Counted from the first letter of the stretch, positions 1-6,900 are shown. The stretch is DNA of 13,902 nucleotides from Ilumatobacteraceae bacterium (GCA_007117775.1 SKFX01000241.1:1-13902), one strand, 5' to 3'. The notes: generated from the letters alone by a model not told the origin. Numbers and translations are program-made.

Positions 1-1121
1 AACGGTGCCGGGCACGCGAACGGTGGTAGCGATGGTGCCACCACGTTGAGATCGAATGCCGCTGATCGGGCGATCTCGGCCGAACGGGCCACCACACCGG
101 GATAGCGCGCGAAGCGTCGCTGCTGTTCGGCGCCTGAGCGCAGGTGGGCTGATGCGCCGGCGGCCAGCCACGGGTCGATCACACCGAGGCCGCTGCGATG
201 GCGGACTGCGGTCAATGCGGTGGCCAGACGGCGCTGCGCGACAGTGGCATAACGGACATCGTTGGTGGCCACGCATTCGACACCGACAGCCGCCGCCAAC
301 TCCACGAGCGCATCATTGCGCGCCATATCGAGGGGTTCGGCGTGATCCCACAGCTCCACCATGACCCGGTCACGGCCGAATGCCGCCACCATGGCCTCGA
401 GTTCGCGCCGGGCAGCAGCAGGGCCGTCGCGCAGTAGCGCTGCCGGGACCGCCCCGTCGATCCCACCGGTCAGCACCCACGCGCGACCGGCCAACACATC
501 TGCCAGTCCATCGAGGTCAAAGCGCGGTCGCTGCTTGGATCCGGCCAATTGCCCGAGGCTGATGGCCCGCGCCAGCGCACCGTAGCCATCGGGCCCATCG
601 GCCAGGATCACGATCCCTGGTGCTTCATCCGCACCGACCCCGACACCGTCATCCATCGCCACCTCTCCCACGGTGATCTCAGCGCCGAAGACCGTGGCCA
701 CACCCATCGTGCGCGCCGCCTCGGCGAGGCGGACCACTCCATAGAGGCCGTTGCGATCGGTCAGCGCGAGCGCCTCGAGGCCGAGTCGATCGGCTTCGAC
801 CACCAACTCCTCGGGATGTGATGCGCCATCGAGGAACGAGAAGTTCGAATGACAGTGCAACTCGGCATAGGGCACCACCTCGACACCGCGTCGGCCGAGC
901 CGCTGATGTGGATGTCCCGGCGGCTCATCTCCCGGAGCACAGAAGGGCTGGCGACGACGACTCCACGCCGGTGCATCACCCCCGGCATTCCACGCCGGCG
1001 TTCCCGCGGGCCGGCCATCTCGTCGGGTGATCTCAGGGTCGGGCGCGGGCGGGCCCGGCGGCCGATCCGACAGTGCCGACTCCAGTTCCGACCAGCTCCA
1101 CGACGGGTTCGTGAATCCCAT
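1..1121 (-). CDS. dnaE2: Error-prone DNA polymerase III alpha subunit DnaE2, N-terminal part (runs off left edge)
   Basis: This is the translesion C-family polymerase of the SOS mutasome, which works with ImuA'/ImuB and the beta clamp. About 373 codons are visible; the full protein is usually over 1000 residues, so the polymerase core is off-window. The N-terminus (MGFTNPSWSWSELESALSDR) resembles the mycobacterial DnaE2 start. A low-complexity Pro/Arg/Gly linker follows to about residue 82. The PHP domain then begins with YAELHCHSNFSFLDGAS (residues 85-101) and ALTDRNGLYG (118-128). The second PHP motif reads TDRN rather than the metal-ligand form TDHD, a variant I recall from other DnaE2 proteins, so PHP metal binding may be weakened. 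HLRSG near residue 330 also fits the family. The ATG at 1119-1121 was chosen because homology reaches it and a -10-like element sits 6 nt upstream. Two LexA boxes immediately upstream indicate damage induction. DnaE1 is unlikely, given the adjacent imuA'B genes. Confidence 0.93.
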   Translation of the reverse strand, partial: MGFTNPSWSWSELESALSDRPPGPPAPDPEITRRDGRPAGTPAWNAGGDAPAWSRRRQPFCAPGDEPPGHPHQRLGRRGVEVVPYAELHCHSNFSFLDGASHPEELVVEADRLGLEALALTDRNGLYGVVRLAEAARTMGVATVFGAEITVGEVAMDDGVGVGADEAPGIVILADGPDGYGALARAISLGQLAGSKQRPRFDLDGLADVLAGRAWVLTGGIDGAVPAALLRDGPAAARRELEAMVAAFGRDRVMVELWDHAEPLDMARNDALVELAAAVGVECVATNDVRYATVAQRRLATALTAVRHRSGLGVIDPWLAAGASAHLRSGAEQQRRFARYPGVVARSAEIARSAAFDLNVVAPSLPPFACPAP

Positions 1122-1127
1122 CCACCG

Positions 1128-1157
1128 ATTATCGAACACATGTACGCACGAACACAA
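1128..1157 (-). promoter_or_regulatory. Candidate dnaE2 promoter, apparently leaderless
   Basis: On the minus strand, GATAAT (1133-1128) matches the -10 consensus at 5 of 6 bases. A weak -35, TTGTGT (1157-1152), lies 18 nt further upstream. Six bases separate the -10 from the ATG at 1121, so transcription should start at or next to the A of the start codon. No Shine-Dalgarno is visible at a workable distance. Promoter assignment is by eye. Confidence 0.45.
1132..1147. promoter_or_regulatory. LexA (SOS) box, proximal to dnaE2
   Basis: TCGAACACATGTACGC matches the actinobacterial SOS consensus TCGAAC-N4-GTTCGA, with mismatches in the right half-site (GTACGC). It overlaps the last bases of the candidate -10 of dnaE2 and abuts the better box at 1148-1163. 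Confidence 0.65.
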
Positions 1158-1163
1158 GTTCGA
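1148..1163. promoter_or_regulatory. LexA (SOS) box, distal to dnaE2
   Basis: ACGAACACAAGTTCGA contains the perfect inverted repeat CGAAC-N4-GTTCG. It differs from TCGAAC-N4-GTTCGA only at the first base. It lies between the dnaE2 start and the Nudix stop codon and begins directly after the first box, with no base between them. Confidence 0.85.
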
Positions 1164-1180
1164 TACAGCGGCGCTGTGTC
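1162..1180. other. Hairpin between the Nudix gene and dnaE2
   Basis: GATACAGC-GGC-GCTGTGTC forms an 8-bp stem (one G-T pair) with a 3-nt loop, just after the Nudix stop. No T tract follows on the minus strand. It could weakly terminate or attenuate read-through from the imuA' unit, or be chance. Its edge overlaps the distal LexA box. Confidence 0.25.
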
Positions 1181-1184
1181 GGCG

Positions 1185-1790
1185 TCACTGCGCCGGATGA
1201 TCCGAGGCCCGCTCGCCAGATGGCCGCAGCGCCGCCAATGCACCACTCAGGCCGGGGTCGGCAAGCGCGATCGCTTCATCCCAGCCGAACCATGCGACCT
1301 CTTGACTCTCACCCGCCCCGGGCGCCGGATCACCATCTGCACCGTCGAGGAGATAGCGCACATCGAGATGGGTATGGCCGCGCGGGCCGGGATGGACATC
1401 GACATGCACCAGTGACGGGATCGGCTGTGATGCGCTCGGCCCGATCAACGAGACGCGCAGACCGGTCTCCTCGAACGCCTCGCGACAGGCCGCGTCCCAG
1501 GGTGTCTCACCGGGATCGATATGACCACCGGGCTGCAACCAGATACCGAGGCGACGGTGCCGGTGGAGCACCACCCCGCGCGTCCCGATCACGACCGCTG
1601 ACGCGGTGACATGGATGGGCCCAGCATGCTCGTCGAAGGGAGCGTGGAGTCGCGCGAATTCCACCTTGAACCGCTCGATGCTGCGTTGCTCGCGTTCATC
1701 GACGGGCTGGCGTGCGTCCACCTGGGACCAGATGATGTCGCTCAGGCCGAGATCCCCCGAGCCATCGCGCACACCACCGGTCACGACCAC
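1185..1790 (-). CDS. Nudix hydrolase
   Basis: A Mg2+-dependent hydrolase of nucleoside diphosphate-linked compounds. The Nudix box GX5EX7REUXEEXGU is complete: G89, E95, R103-E104, E107-E108, G110-L111. It is preceded by LGIWLQPGGHIDPGE, which is usual for actinobacterial Nudix proteins of about 180-200 residues. An N-terminal helical segment (about 28-55, ERFKVEFARLHAPF) precedes the Nudix fold. The start is uncertain: GTG at 1790 is the longest, with further GTG codons at 1784 and 1772 and no convincing ribosome site. It lies 54 nt after imuB and 63 nt before dnaE2 on the same strand, so it is probably cotranscribed with imuA'B. Sanitising damaged nucleotides during the SOS response is plausible from context. 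The substrate cannot be read from the sequence; ADP-ribose or NADH-type substrates remain possible. Confidence 0.9.
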   Translation of the reverse strand: MVVTGGVRDGSGDLGLSDIIWSQVDARQPVDEREQRSIERFKVEFARLHAPFDEHAGPIHVTASAVVIGTRGVVLHRHRRLGIWLQPGGHIDPGETPWDAACREAFEETGLRVSLIGPSASQPIPSLVHVDVHPGPRGHTHLDVRYLLDGADGDPAPGAGESQEVAWFGWDEAIALADPGLSGALAALRPSGERASDHPAQ

Positions 1791-1844
1791 AACCTAGACG
1801 ACCCGCTGCGATCACTCCCCCGGAATCTCCCATCGGTTCGCGGT

Positions 1845-3227
1845 TCAGCCATAGCTGCCAACCAGCCACCAACGCCGCTCACGCCGCCACAGCAGAGATG
1901 CGCCGAGCACCTCATCGATCACCTGCATCTGGGCCACCCGCCGGCGCGCCGGCGACCACCAGCGCTGGTCGATGAGCCATGGGCCGGCATAGTCGAGGAT
2001 CTGTCGCTGTCGACCATCGATCAGCATCACCGCCGGTGATGCGCTCAGTTCACCGCGCCCGCTGACCACAACCGGGCGTCCTTCACCATCGAGCACCTCG
2101 ACGGACTCCGGAGCGGGTCGGACCAGTGTCGGCGACAACCCTGCGAGCGCTCCACGCCATGCCCGCAGATGCGCGGGGGCAGTCGACTCGAACTCATCGA
2201 CGGTGTTCGCCGGGACCAACCGATACCGCTCATCGATGAGCCGGCCGCCGCTCCAGATCGCCATCTGGACCGCCTCAGACCCGACCAACGCGCCGAGGCG
2301 GTCGATCGCCCGGATGGCGGCATCATCGGCACGGGATCGCTGGCCCCACAGACGGGTCTGCTCCCCGGTGCCGGCGCGGGTCTCCGCGATGGCGATGCCG
2401 ACCAGCACCACCCCGGCGGTGACCGCGCCGGGAATATCCACCCATGCCTCGAGTTGCCATCGGACCCGCTGCACCACCGCTGCGACACCGAACCCGCGAT
2501 CGAGATACCAGGACCGATCGGTGCACTCACCGTGCTCGGTCTCGATGGTCGCAACGAAGCTCGTGCAGATCTGCCCGGCACGCGACAGCGCCTCGATGAC
2601 CGGATCCACCGATCGCTTCACTGCGAAGGCCACCTGATCGACGTGCATCACCGGATCATCGAACACGACCTCGATGCGCTGTTCAGGCTCGACGGTGGTC
2701 GTGACCAGCGGAGAGCGGTCCTGGCCGAGAGCGAGGCGGTGGGCCTGTTCACCGACGAGCCCGAAACGCGCCGCCAGGCGTTCAGGCGGCAACCGCACCA
2801 GATCACCGCAGGTGCGCACACCGAGGCGGCCCATCAGGTCGGCGAATTCGGTGGGCAACTCGGCGATCTGCACCAGGCGCGCCAACGACATCGACTCGAG
2901 AGAGCGCTGGGACCCGCCATGTGGCACCACGACCGGGACCGGCGGCACGCAACGTGCCGACTGCGCTGCGGCCGCATAGGCCGCGATATATCCATCAGCC
3001 ACTCCGACACCACAGATCAGACCATGCATCTTGAACAGTTCGACCACCCGCGATGCCACTGCAGCATCACCGCCGAAATAGCGTGCTGGGCCCCTGACGT
3101 CGATCATCACCCGACGGCGGTCGATCACCTCGAACCGCGGCGCGATCTGCGCGAAGTCATCGAGTAACGGCCCCAGGTCGGCTTCGGGGTCGGGCGCCCA
3201 CACGATCAGACGGCGAATCGGATCCAT
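1845..3227 (-). CDS. imuB: ImuB, catalytically inactive Y-family polymerase-like mutasome subunit (short N-terminus)
   Basis: ImuB bridges DnaE2, ImuA' and the beta clamp in SOS mutagenesis. With the ATG at 3227 it has 460 residues. It shows ARYFGGD (48-54), a helix-hairpin-helix-like stretch LMGRLGVRTCGDLVRLPPER (131-150), and QTRLWG (290-295), which fits the clamp-binding QLxLW motif of ImuB. The C-terminal GPWLIDQRWW is typical of the family. The catalytic Asp-Glu pair of active Y-family enzymes is absent (VIDRRRVMID instead), as expected. Unusually, the protein begins where DinB residue 65 or so would be: the first strand, first catalytic Asp and finger segment are missing. An in-frame TTG at 3287 adds only 20 unrelated residues, and a stop lies just above it. 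ATG 3227 is preferred; it lies 10 nt after the imuA' stop, so the two genes are probably translationally linked. Confidence 0.9.
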   Translation of the reverse strand: MDPIRRLIVWAPDPEADLGPLLDDFAQIAPRFEVIDRRRVMIDVRGPARYFGGDAAVASRVVELFKMHGLICGVGVADGYIAAYAAAAQSARCVPPVPVVVPHGGSQRSLESMSLARLVQIAELPTEFADLMGRLGVRTCGDLVRLPPERLAARFGLVGEQAHRLALGQDRSPLVTTTVEPEQRIEVVFDDPVMHVDQVAFAVKRSVDPVIEALSRAGQICTSFVATIETEHGECTDRSWYLDRGFGVAAVVQRVRWQLEAWVDIPGAVTAGVVLVGIAIAETRAGTGEQTRLWGQRSRADDAAIRAIDRLGALVGSEAVQMAIWSGGRLIDERYRLVPANTVDEFESTAPAHLRAWRGALAGLSPTLVRPAPESVEVLDGEGRPVVVSGRGELSASPAVMLIDGRQRQILDYAGPWLIDQRWWSPARRRVAQMQVIDEVLGASLLWRRERRWWLVGSYG

Positions 3228-3237
3228 CGCCGCTGCG

Positions 3238-3990
3238 CTAGGACACCCCGGACGCGATCGTGCTCGATCCATCCGACTCCGACGCAACCACCAACGGATC
3301 AGCCGGCGCGATCACCCCATCGGGGCCGGGCAGCCAATACGCCGCAGTACGCATCCGGTGGACACGCCGACCGGTGATCGACACCTCCACCCGACGGGCC
3401 TGCAACGTCCCGGCACCGCGCTCGATTCCCACCCACTGCGAGGTACGGACATCGAAGCCGAGATCAGCACCATATCGATCAGGTACCGGTCGATCGCGTG
3501 CCGGTCGATCGCGGTCAGCGAGCACCAACAGGACCGCACCGCGTGACCGGAGCCGCTGCCGCAGCCAGCGCAGGGCGCGCTCAGACAGCTGCGGCGGTGC
3601 AGCGGCGATGATCACCTCACAACCGTCTGCTGCTGTGCCCACCACATCGACCCAACGACGATGATCCGCGCATCGGGTGTCGACCACGATCGTTCGAGTC
3701 AGATCGACACCGAGTTCAACAGCGGCCTCGACTCCGAGATCGCCCACTGCGACCAGTGCCAGCCATGAGCCGTCAGCGGTTGCCCGAGCAACACTCGCCA
3801 GCGCCAACGAACGCGCTGCGTCTCCGGAATATGTGATGATCTGGCCGCGCACCAGAGCGCGCTCAGCGAACAGATCGACCAGCGCCCCGGCCACCTCAAG
3901 ATGCCGATCGACACCGATACGGTCAGCATCGACGCGGTCGACGCCGATGAGACCATGATGTGGCGACAACTCGTGTTGAAGACTGCTCAC
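3238..3990 (-). CDS. imuA: ImuA' (RecA-like SOS mutasome accessory protein)
   Basis: This is the first gene of the SOS mutagenesis cassette, 250 residues, identified from its position directly before imuB and from a degenerate RecA-like core. The segment ITYSGDAARSLALASVARA (52-70) sits where a Walker A loop would be but has no Gly-Lys-Thr, as in the actinobacterial ImuA' type, so ATP binding is unlikely. The hydrophobic strand LTRTIVVDTR (98-106) and the basic segment RALRWLRQRLRSRGAVLLVL (138-158) are further core elements. An Arg/Asp/Pro linker (159-173) comes from short repeats in the DNA. The start is GTG at 3990, with a -10-like TACCCT 6 nt upstream and no Shine-Dalgarno. The C-terminal part RRVEVSITGRRVHRMRTAAY fits the family. 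A LexA box upstream indicates damage induction. The family call rests largely on context. Confidence 0.82.
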   Translation of the reverse strand: MSSLQHELSPHHGLIGVDRVDADRIGVDRHLEVAGALVDLFAERALVRGQIITYSGDAARSLALASVARATADGSWLALVAVGDLGVEAAVELGVDLTRTIVVDTRCADHRRWVDVVGTAADGCEVIIAAAPPQLSERALRWLRQRLRSRGAVLLVLADRDRPARDRPVPDRYGADLGFDVRTSQWVGIERGAGTLQARRVEVSITGRRVHRMRTAAYWLPGPDGVIAPADPLVVASESDGSSTIASGVS

Positions 3991-3996
3991 CCCATC

Positions 3997-4002
3997 AGGG
4001 TA
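3997..4002 (-). promoter_or_regulatory. Candidate -10 element of imuA', apparently leaderless
   Basis: TACCCT (minus strand, 4002-3997) fits TAnnnT and is followed by exactly 6 nt before the GTG start at 3990. The LexA box begins 8 nt further upstream, where RNA polymerase would bind. Confidence 0.45.
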
Positions 4003-4010
4003 GCAAGAAA

Positions 4011-4026
4011 TCGAACACCTGTTCGC
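4011..4026. promoter_or_regulatory. LexA (SOS) box upstream of imuA'
   Basis: TCGAACACCTGTTCGC matches TCGAAC-N4-GTTCGA except at the last base. It is 20 nt upstream of the imuA' start and directly above the candidate -10. It lies between the stop of the CarH-like gene and imuA', so it gives imuA' its own SOS promoter. Confidence 0.9.
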
Positions 4027-4050
4027 AGCTGGATCCGATACACCGCAGGC

Positions 4051-4956
4051 TCAGTCGCCGCTGGCGAGCCGCTGAGGGCTGCGACCCTCGAGCAGGCCGA
4101 GGAACTCCTGGGCCGAGTCCACCACCACCACGTTGGCCGGTGCCGTCTGAGGGTCATCGACCAACCAGTCGGATACGCCACGCCCGCCGACGACTATCAA
4201 TAGACCGGGCAGTACCCGATGCACTGCATCTGCGATCTCGGGCACCCGGACACGATGGTCGGGATGGGTCACCGAGATACCGACCGCCACCAACGAGTCA
4301 CAGGCCATCGCGGCATGAACGAACGACCCCGCTGGTGTATCAGCTCCGAGTTCACGGACACGCCAACCTGCGGTACGCAACAGATCGGCGAGCATGGCGG
4401 TGGGCAGACCATGGGTCTCACCGGCCGGCGCGCCGATGACCACCGTTCCCCGACTGCGTCCCCGACGCGCGAACCGCGGACCGAGTCGAGACACCAGACG
4501 AGCAGCGATCGCCGTGGCCTGATGCTCAGCAGCGATATCGAGCTCACCGGCCTCCCAGCGCGCACCGATTGATTCGAGCGCCGGCGCCATCACCTTGGAG
4601 TAGATCGATTCGAGATCGTGCCCGGCGGCGAGCGTCGATTCGAGCACCGACCATGCGCCGGCATCATCACCATCGACAAGACGCGCCTCGAGCCGTTGTG
4701 CCCACGGCGCTCGGCGGCTGCGGCCACGACCGGTCACGGACTCGTCAGATCCGCCACCGAGGCGATCCACCTGCGACCTTGGCGCCGAACGCTGCTGGAA
4801 CACCTCGAGGTCACTGCGCTGCACCCGCCATGTCCCCTGATGCTTGCGCGCCGGCAAGAGGCCCTGGCGGACATAGCGATATGCCGTCATGTAGTGAACC
4901 CCGAGCTCCTCGGCAGCCTCGTGCAGGCTGAGATCGGGGACATCGACGGAAAACAC
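4051..4956 (-). CDS. CarH/LitR-like B12-dependent photoreceptor transcriptional regulator
   Basis: A 301-residue DNA-binding regulator with a cobalamin-binding light-sensor module. Residues 9-55 form an excisionase/MerR-type helix-turn-helix (AAEELGVHYMTAYRYVRQG). Residues 86-160 form the four-helix cap, with W134-x9-E144-H145, the W-x9-EH signature of adenosylcobalamin photoreceptors. Residues 170-295 form the B12-binding Rossmann domain, with H182 in GETHGLP as probable lower axial ligand. As I recall, the Thermus CarH residues are W131, E141, H142 and H177, so spacing is nearly identical. CarH family members bind DNA in the dark as tetramers and release it in light, typically controlling carotenoid or photolyase genes. 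None is in this window. The start is GTG 4956, with TAGCCT 6 nt upstream. The target is unknown, and the DNA-binding domain looks more excisionase/BldC-like than full MerR. Confidence 0.85.
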   Translation of the reverse strand: MFSVDVPDLSLHEAAEELGVHYMTAYRYVRQGLLPARKHQGTWRVQRSDLEVFQQRSAPRSQVDRLGGGSDESVTGRGRSRRAPWAQRLEARLVDGDDAGAWSVLESTLAAGHDLESIYSKVMAPALESIGARWEAGELDIAAEHQATAIAARLVSRLGPRFARRGRSRGTVVIGAPAGETHGLPTAMLADLLRTAGWRVRELGADTPAGSFVHAAMACDSLVAVGISVTHPDHRVRVPEIADAVHRVLPGLLIVVGGRGVSDWLVDDPQTAPANVVVVDSAQEFLGLLEGRSPQRLASGD

Positions 4957-4959
4957 ATG

Positions 4960-4970
4960 CCTAGGCTAGG
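4960..4970. promoter_or_regulatory. Candidate -10 and small palindrome upstream of the CarH-like gene
   Basis: CCTAG-G-CTAGG is a perfect 11-bp palindrome. On the minus strand it contains TAGCCT (4968-4963), a TAnnnT -10 element, followed by 6 nt and the GTG start. The palindrome could be an autoregulatory site, but it is short and there is only one copy here. Confidence 0.35.
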
Positions 4971-5026
4971 GCCAGTCCCGGCCCTCGCACCGGTCGTGCC
5001 CAGAATTCGGCGAGATCGCGGCGGAC

Positions 5027-5497
5027 TCAGCCGGCCGCTTTGGCTTTCCAGCGCTCTCGAGCGGCTCGGCTCCGCTCGAGCAGATGTGCCGGGACGCGCT
5101 TGGCGGCCTCGGATAGCGCCGCATCACCACCCTCGAGTTCGGGTGCAGTGCCAGTGCCGGCAGCATCATCATCGCCGGCTGCGAGATCCTCGAACGAGGG
5201 CGGCTCCACACCGGGTTTCCAGTATTGGTACAAGTCGGCGATGACCTCATCGAGACCACCCCCATCAGCACCCTTGGCCAAGTCGACAGTGATCATGTTG
5301 GAGAACACGTGGACTGCTTCGACCTGGCCGGTGGCGAAGAGTCGACGGGCCAGTTCATCGGCCGGACGATTGCCGTACGCGTCGTCCAGCGAGACATAAT
5401 GCTCATGGCCCATCCCCGTGAGCGAACGGTTCGCCTCATAGCGTTTGAGGCCGGATCGGCGAGATGGCTTTTCAACAACGACGACGGGCTGTCCCAT
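5027..5497 (-). CDS. Small protein resembling the Nfu N-terminal domain, function unknown
   Basis: A 156-residue acidic protein. Residues 41-74 (ELARRLFATGQVEAVHVFSN and MITVDL after it) resemble the Nfu N-terminal domain core, usually LAERLFAI..GV..VFFGSDFITV. There is no cysteine, and no C-terminal NifU CxxC domain, so it cannot itself carry an Fe-S cluster as Nfu does. The N-terminal segment SGLKRYEANRSLTGMGHEHY (15-34) looks conserved-type but I cannot name it. Residues 105-130 are an Asp/Gly/Ala-rich linker, followed by a basic amphipathic C-terminal helix. The start is ATG 5497. GGTGAT 8-9 nt upstream fits a Shine-Dalgarno, and the overlapping TAAGGT could also serve as a -10. It is divergent from the acyl-CoA dehydrogenase. 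The coding call is firm; the domain call is moderate. Confidence 0.7.
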   Translation of the reverse strand: MGQPVVVVEKPSRRSGLKRYEANRSLTGMGHEHYVSLDDAYGNRPADELARRLFATGQVEAVHVFSNMITVDLAKGADGGGLDEVIADLYQYWKPGVEPPSFEDLAAGDDDAAGTGTAPELEGGDAALSEAAKRVPAHLLERSRAARERWKAKAAG

Positions 5498-5584
5498 AGC
5501 GAGATCACCTTAGCGCCACCGGCCGCCCCACACCGAGAGTCGGACCGGCGCCAGCTGGATCGTGCTATCGCCGGGCGCGCTCAC

Positions 5585-5590
5585 TACCGT
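5585..5590 (+). promoter_or_regulatory. Candidate -10 of the acyl-CoA dehydrogenase gene
   Basis: TACCGT fits TAnnnT and is separated by exactly 6 nt from the ATG at 5597. There is no Shine-Dalgarno, so a leaderless transcript is likely. It shares the 99-nt divergent intergenic region with the Nfu-like gene. Confidence 0.45.
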
Positions 5591-5596
5591 GATCCC

Positions 5597-6862
5597 ATGA
5601 CCTCTCTGGATGAATTCACCGCACAGGCCACCGCATTCCTCGAAACGAACGCCACACGCCGACAGGAGTCCCGACAGTTCGTCTGGGGTGAGGGTTCTGA
5701 CAAGGTCCAGATGTTCGAGGAGCGTGACCGTGAACTCGAGACCGAGATGCTTGCGGCGGCATGCGAGTGGCGCCGTCTGCGCTTCGACAACGGCTTCGGA
5801 TGGATCACCGGCCCCGAGGAATTCGGCGGACAGGGCCTGTCGAGTGCACACCAGCGCGCCTATGACGCGCTCGAATCCCGCTTCGATGTGCCCAATCAAG
5901 GTTTCTTCACCATCGGCCTCGGCATGGTGGCACCGACCATCGCCGCACACGGTTCCGACGGAGCCAAGGACCGCTATCTGCGCCAGATGTACCGCGCCGA
6001 CATCGTGGGGTGCCAGTTATTCTCCGAACCCGGTGCCGGCAGCGATCTCGCGAGCGTGCAGACCAAAGCGGTGCGCGACGGCGACGAATGGATCATCACC
6101 GGCCAGAAGGTGTGGACCACCGGCGCACATTTCTCTGATATCGGCGAGGTGATCGCCCGCACCGACCCCGATCTGCCCAAGCACAAGGGGCTGACCGCGT
6201 TCGTCGTCGACATGCACGCCCCGGGCGTCGAGGTTCGCCCGCTGCGCCAGATGACCGGTGGCGCCAGTTTCAACGAGGTCTTCTTCAACGAGGTTCGTAT
6301 CCCCGATGATGACCGCCTTGGCGAGGTCAACAACGGCTGGGGCGTCGCGCTGACCACACTGATGAACGAGCGAGCCGCCATCGGCGCCGGCGGTGGTGGC
6401 GGAGGCGGCGCCAGCATGTTGACCCGGATCATCGAGATGGTCCGCCACTTCGGGCTCAATGACGATCCCCTCGTCCGCCAGCGCCTCGCAGATCTGATCA
6501 TCAACGCCCGAGTCCAGTCCTACAACAATCAACGGGCGATGGACAAGATCCGCGCCGGCCAGCTCCCGGGCCCCGAGATGAGCGGCGCCAAGCTCGGCGG
6601 GACAGCCAATGCCGCCCGGATGGCTGAGTTCGTCTCAGAGGTACTCGGCGTCAAGCTGATCGCCGATTCGGGAGAGTGGGGCACCTATGCCTGGAGCCAG
6701 TTGGTCATGGGTGTTCCCGGTGCCCGCATCGCCGGTGGCAGCGACGAGGTGATGCGCAATATCATCGGCGAACGCGTTCTCGGCCTGCCCAAGGACCCGG
6801 GTATCGACACCACGTCACCGTTCCGCGATCTCGCCGTGGGGACCCAGAAGGACGGCCGCTGA
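5597..6862 (+). CDS. Acyl-CoA dehydrogenase family protein
   Basis: An FAD-dependent dehydrogenase of 421 residues, close to the usual 380-420. It shows the FAD/substrate signature LFSEPGAGSDLASVQTKA (141-158), the GDEWIITGQKVWTTGA segment (162-177), and the C-terminal IAGGSDEVMRNIIGERVLGLP region (378-398) that contacts FAD and the dimer. The middle strand domain includes AFVVDMHAPGVEVRPL (201-216). A run of seven glycines (265-271) follows MNERAAIGA, at the start of the C-terminal helical domain; I have seen glycines there in relatives, though not usually so many. The frame stays open upstream of 5597, but homology and the -10 element support ATG 5597. Oxidation of a fatty acyl-CoA or similar thioester is expected. 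Chain length and pathway cannot be read, and no partner beta-oxidation genes are present. Confidence 0.93.
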   Translation: MTSLDEFTAQATAFLETNATRRQESRQFVWGEGSDKVQMFEERDRELETEMLAAACEWRRLRFDNGFGWITGPEEFGGQGLSSAHQRAYDALESRFDVPNQGFFTIGLGMVAPTIAAHGSDGAKDRYLRQMYRADIVGCQLFSEPGAGSDLASVQTKAVRDGDEWIITGQKVWTTGAHFSDIGEVIARTDPDLPKHKGLTAFVVDMHAPGVEVRPLRQMTGGASFNEVFFNEVRIPDDDRLGEVNNGWGVALTTLMNERAAIGAGGGGGGGASMLTRIIEMVRHFGLNDDPLVRQRLADLIINARVQSYNNQRAMDKIRAGQLPGPEMSGAKLGGTANAARMAEFVSEVLGVKLIADSGEWGTYAWSQLVMGVPGARIAGGSDEVMRNIIGERVLGLPKDPGIDTTSPFRDLAVGTQKDGR

Positions 6863-6900
6863 CGCCACGACGCCCGATCCGCGACACAGCATCGATCATC

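Noticed and set aside
761..1246. Minus-strand open frame overlapping the dnaE2 start
   Set aside because: It is the wrong frame of the same strand; the correct frame gives the DnaE2 N-terminus and PHP motifs.
2169..3167. 332-codon plus-strand open frame opposite imuB
   Set aside because: It has no recognisable motif and mirrors the codon pattern of imuB, which has clear family motifs on the other strand.
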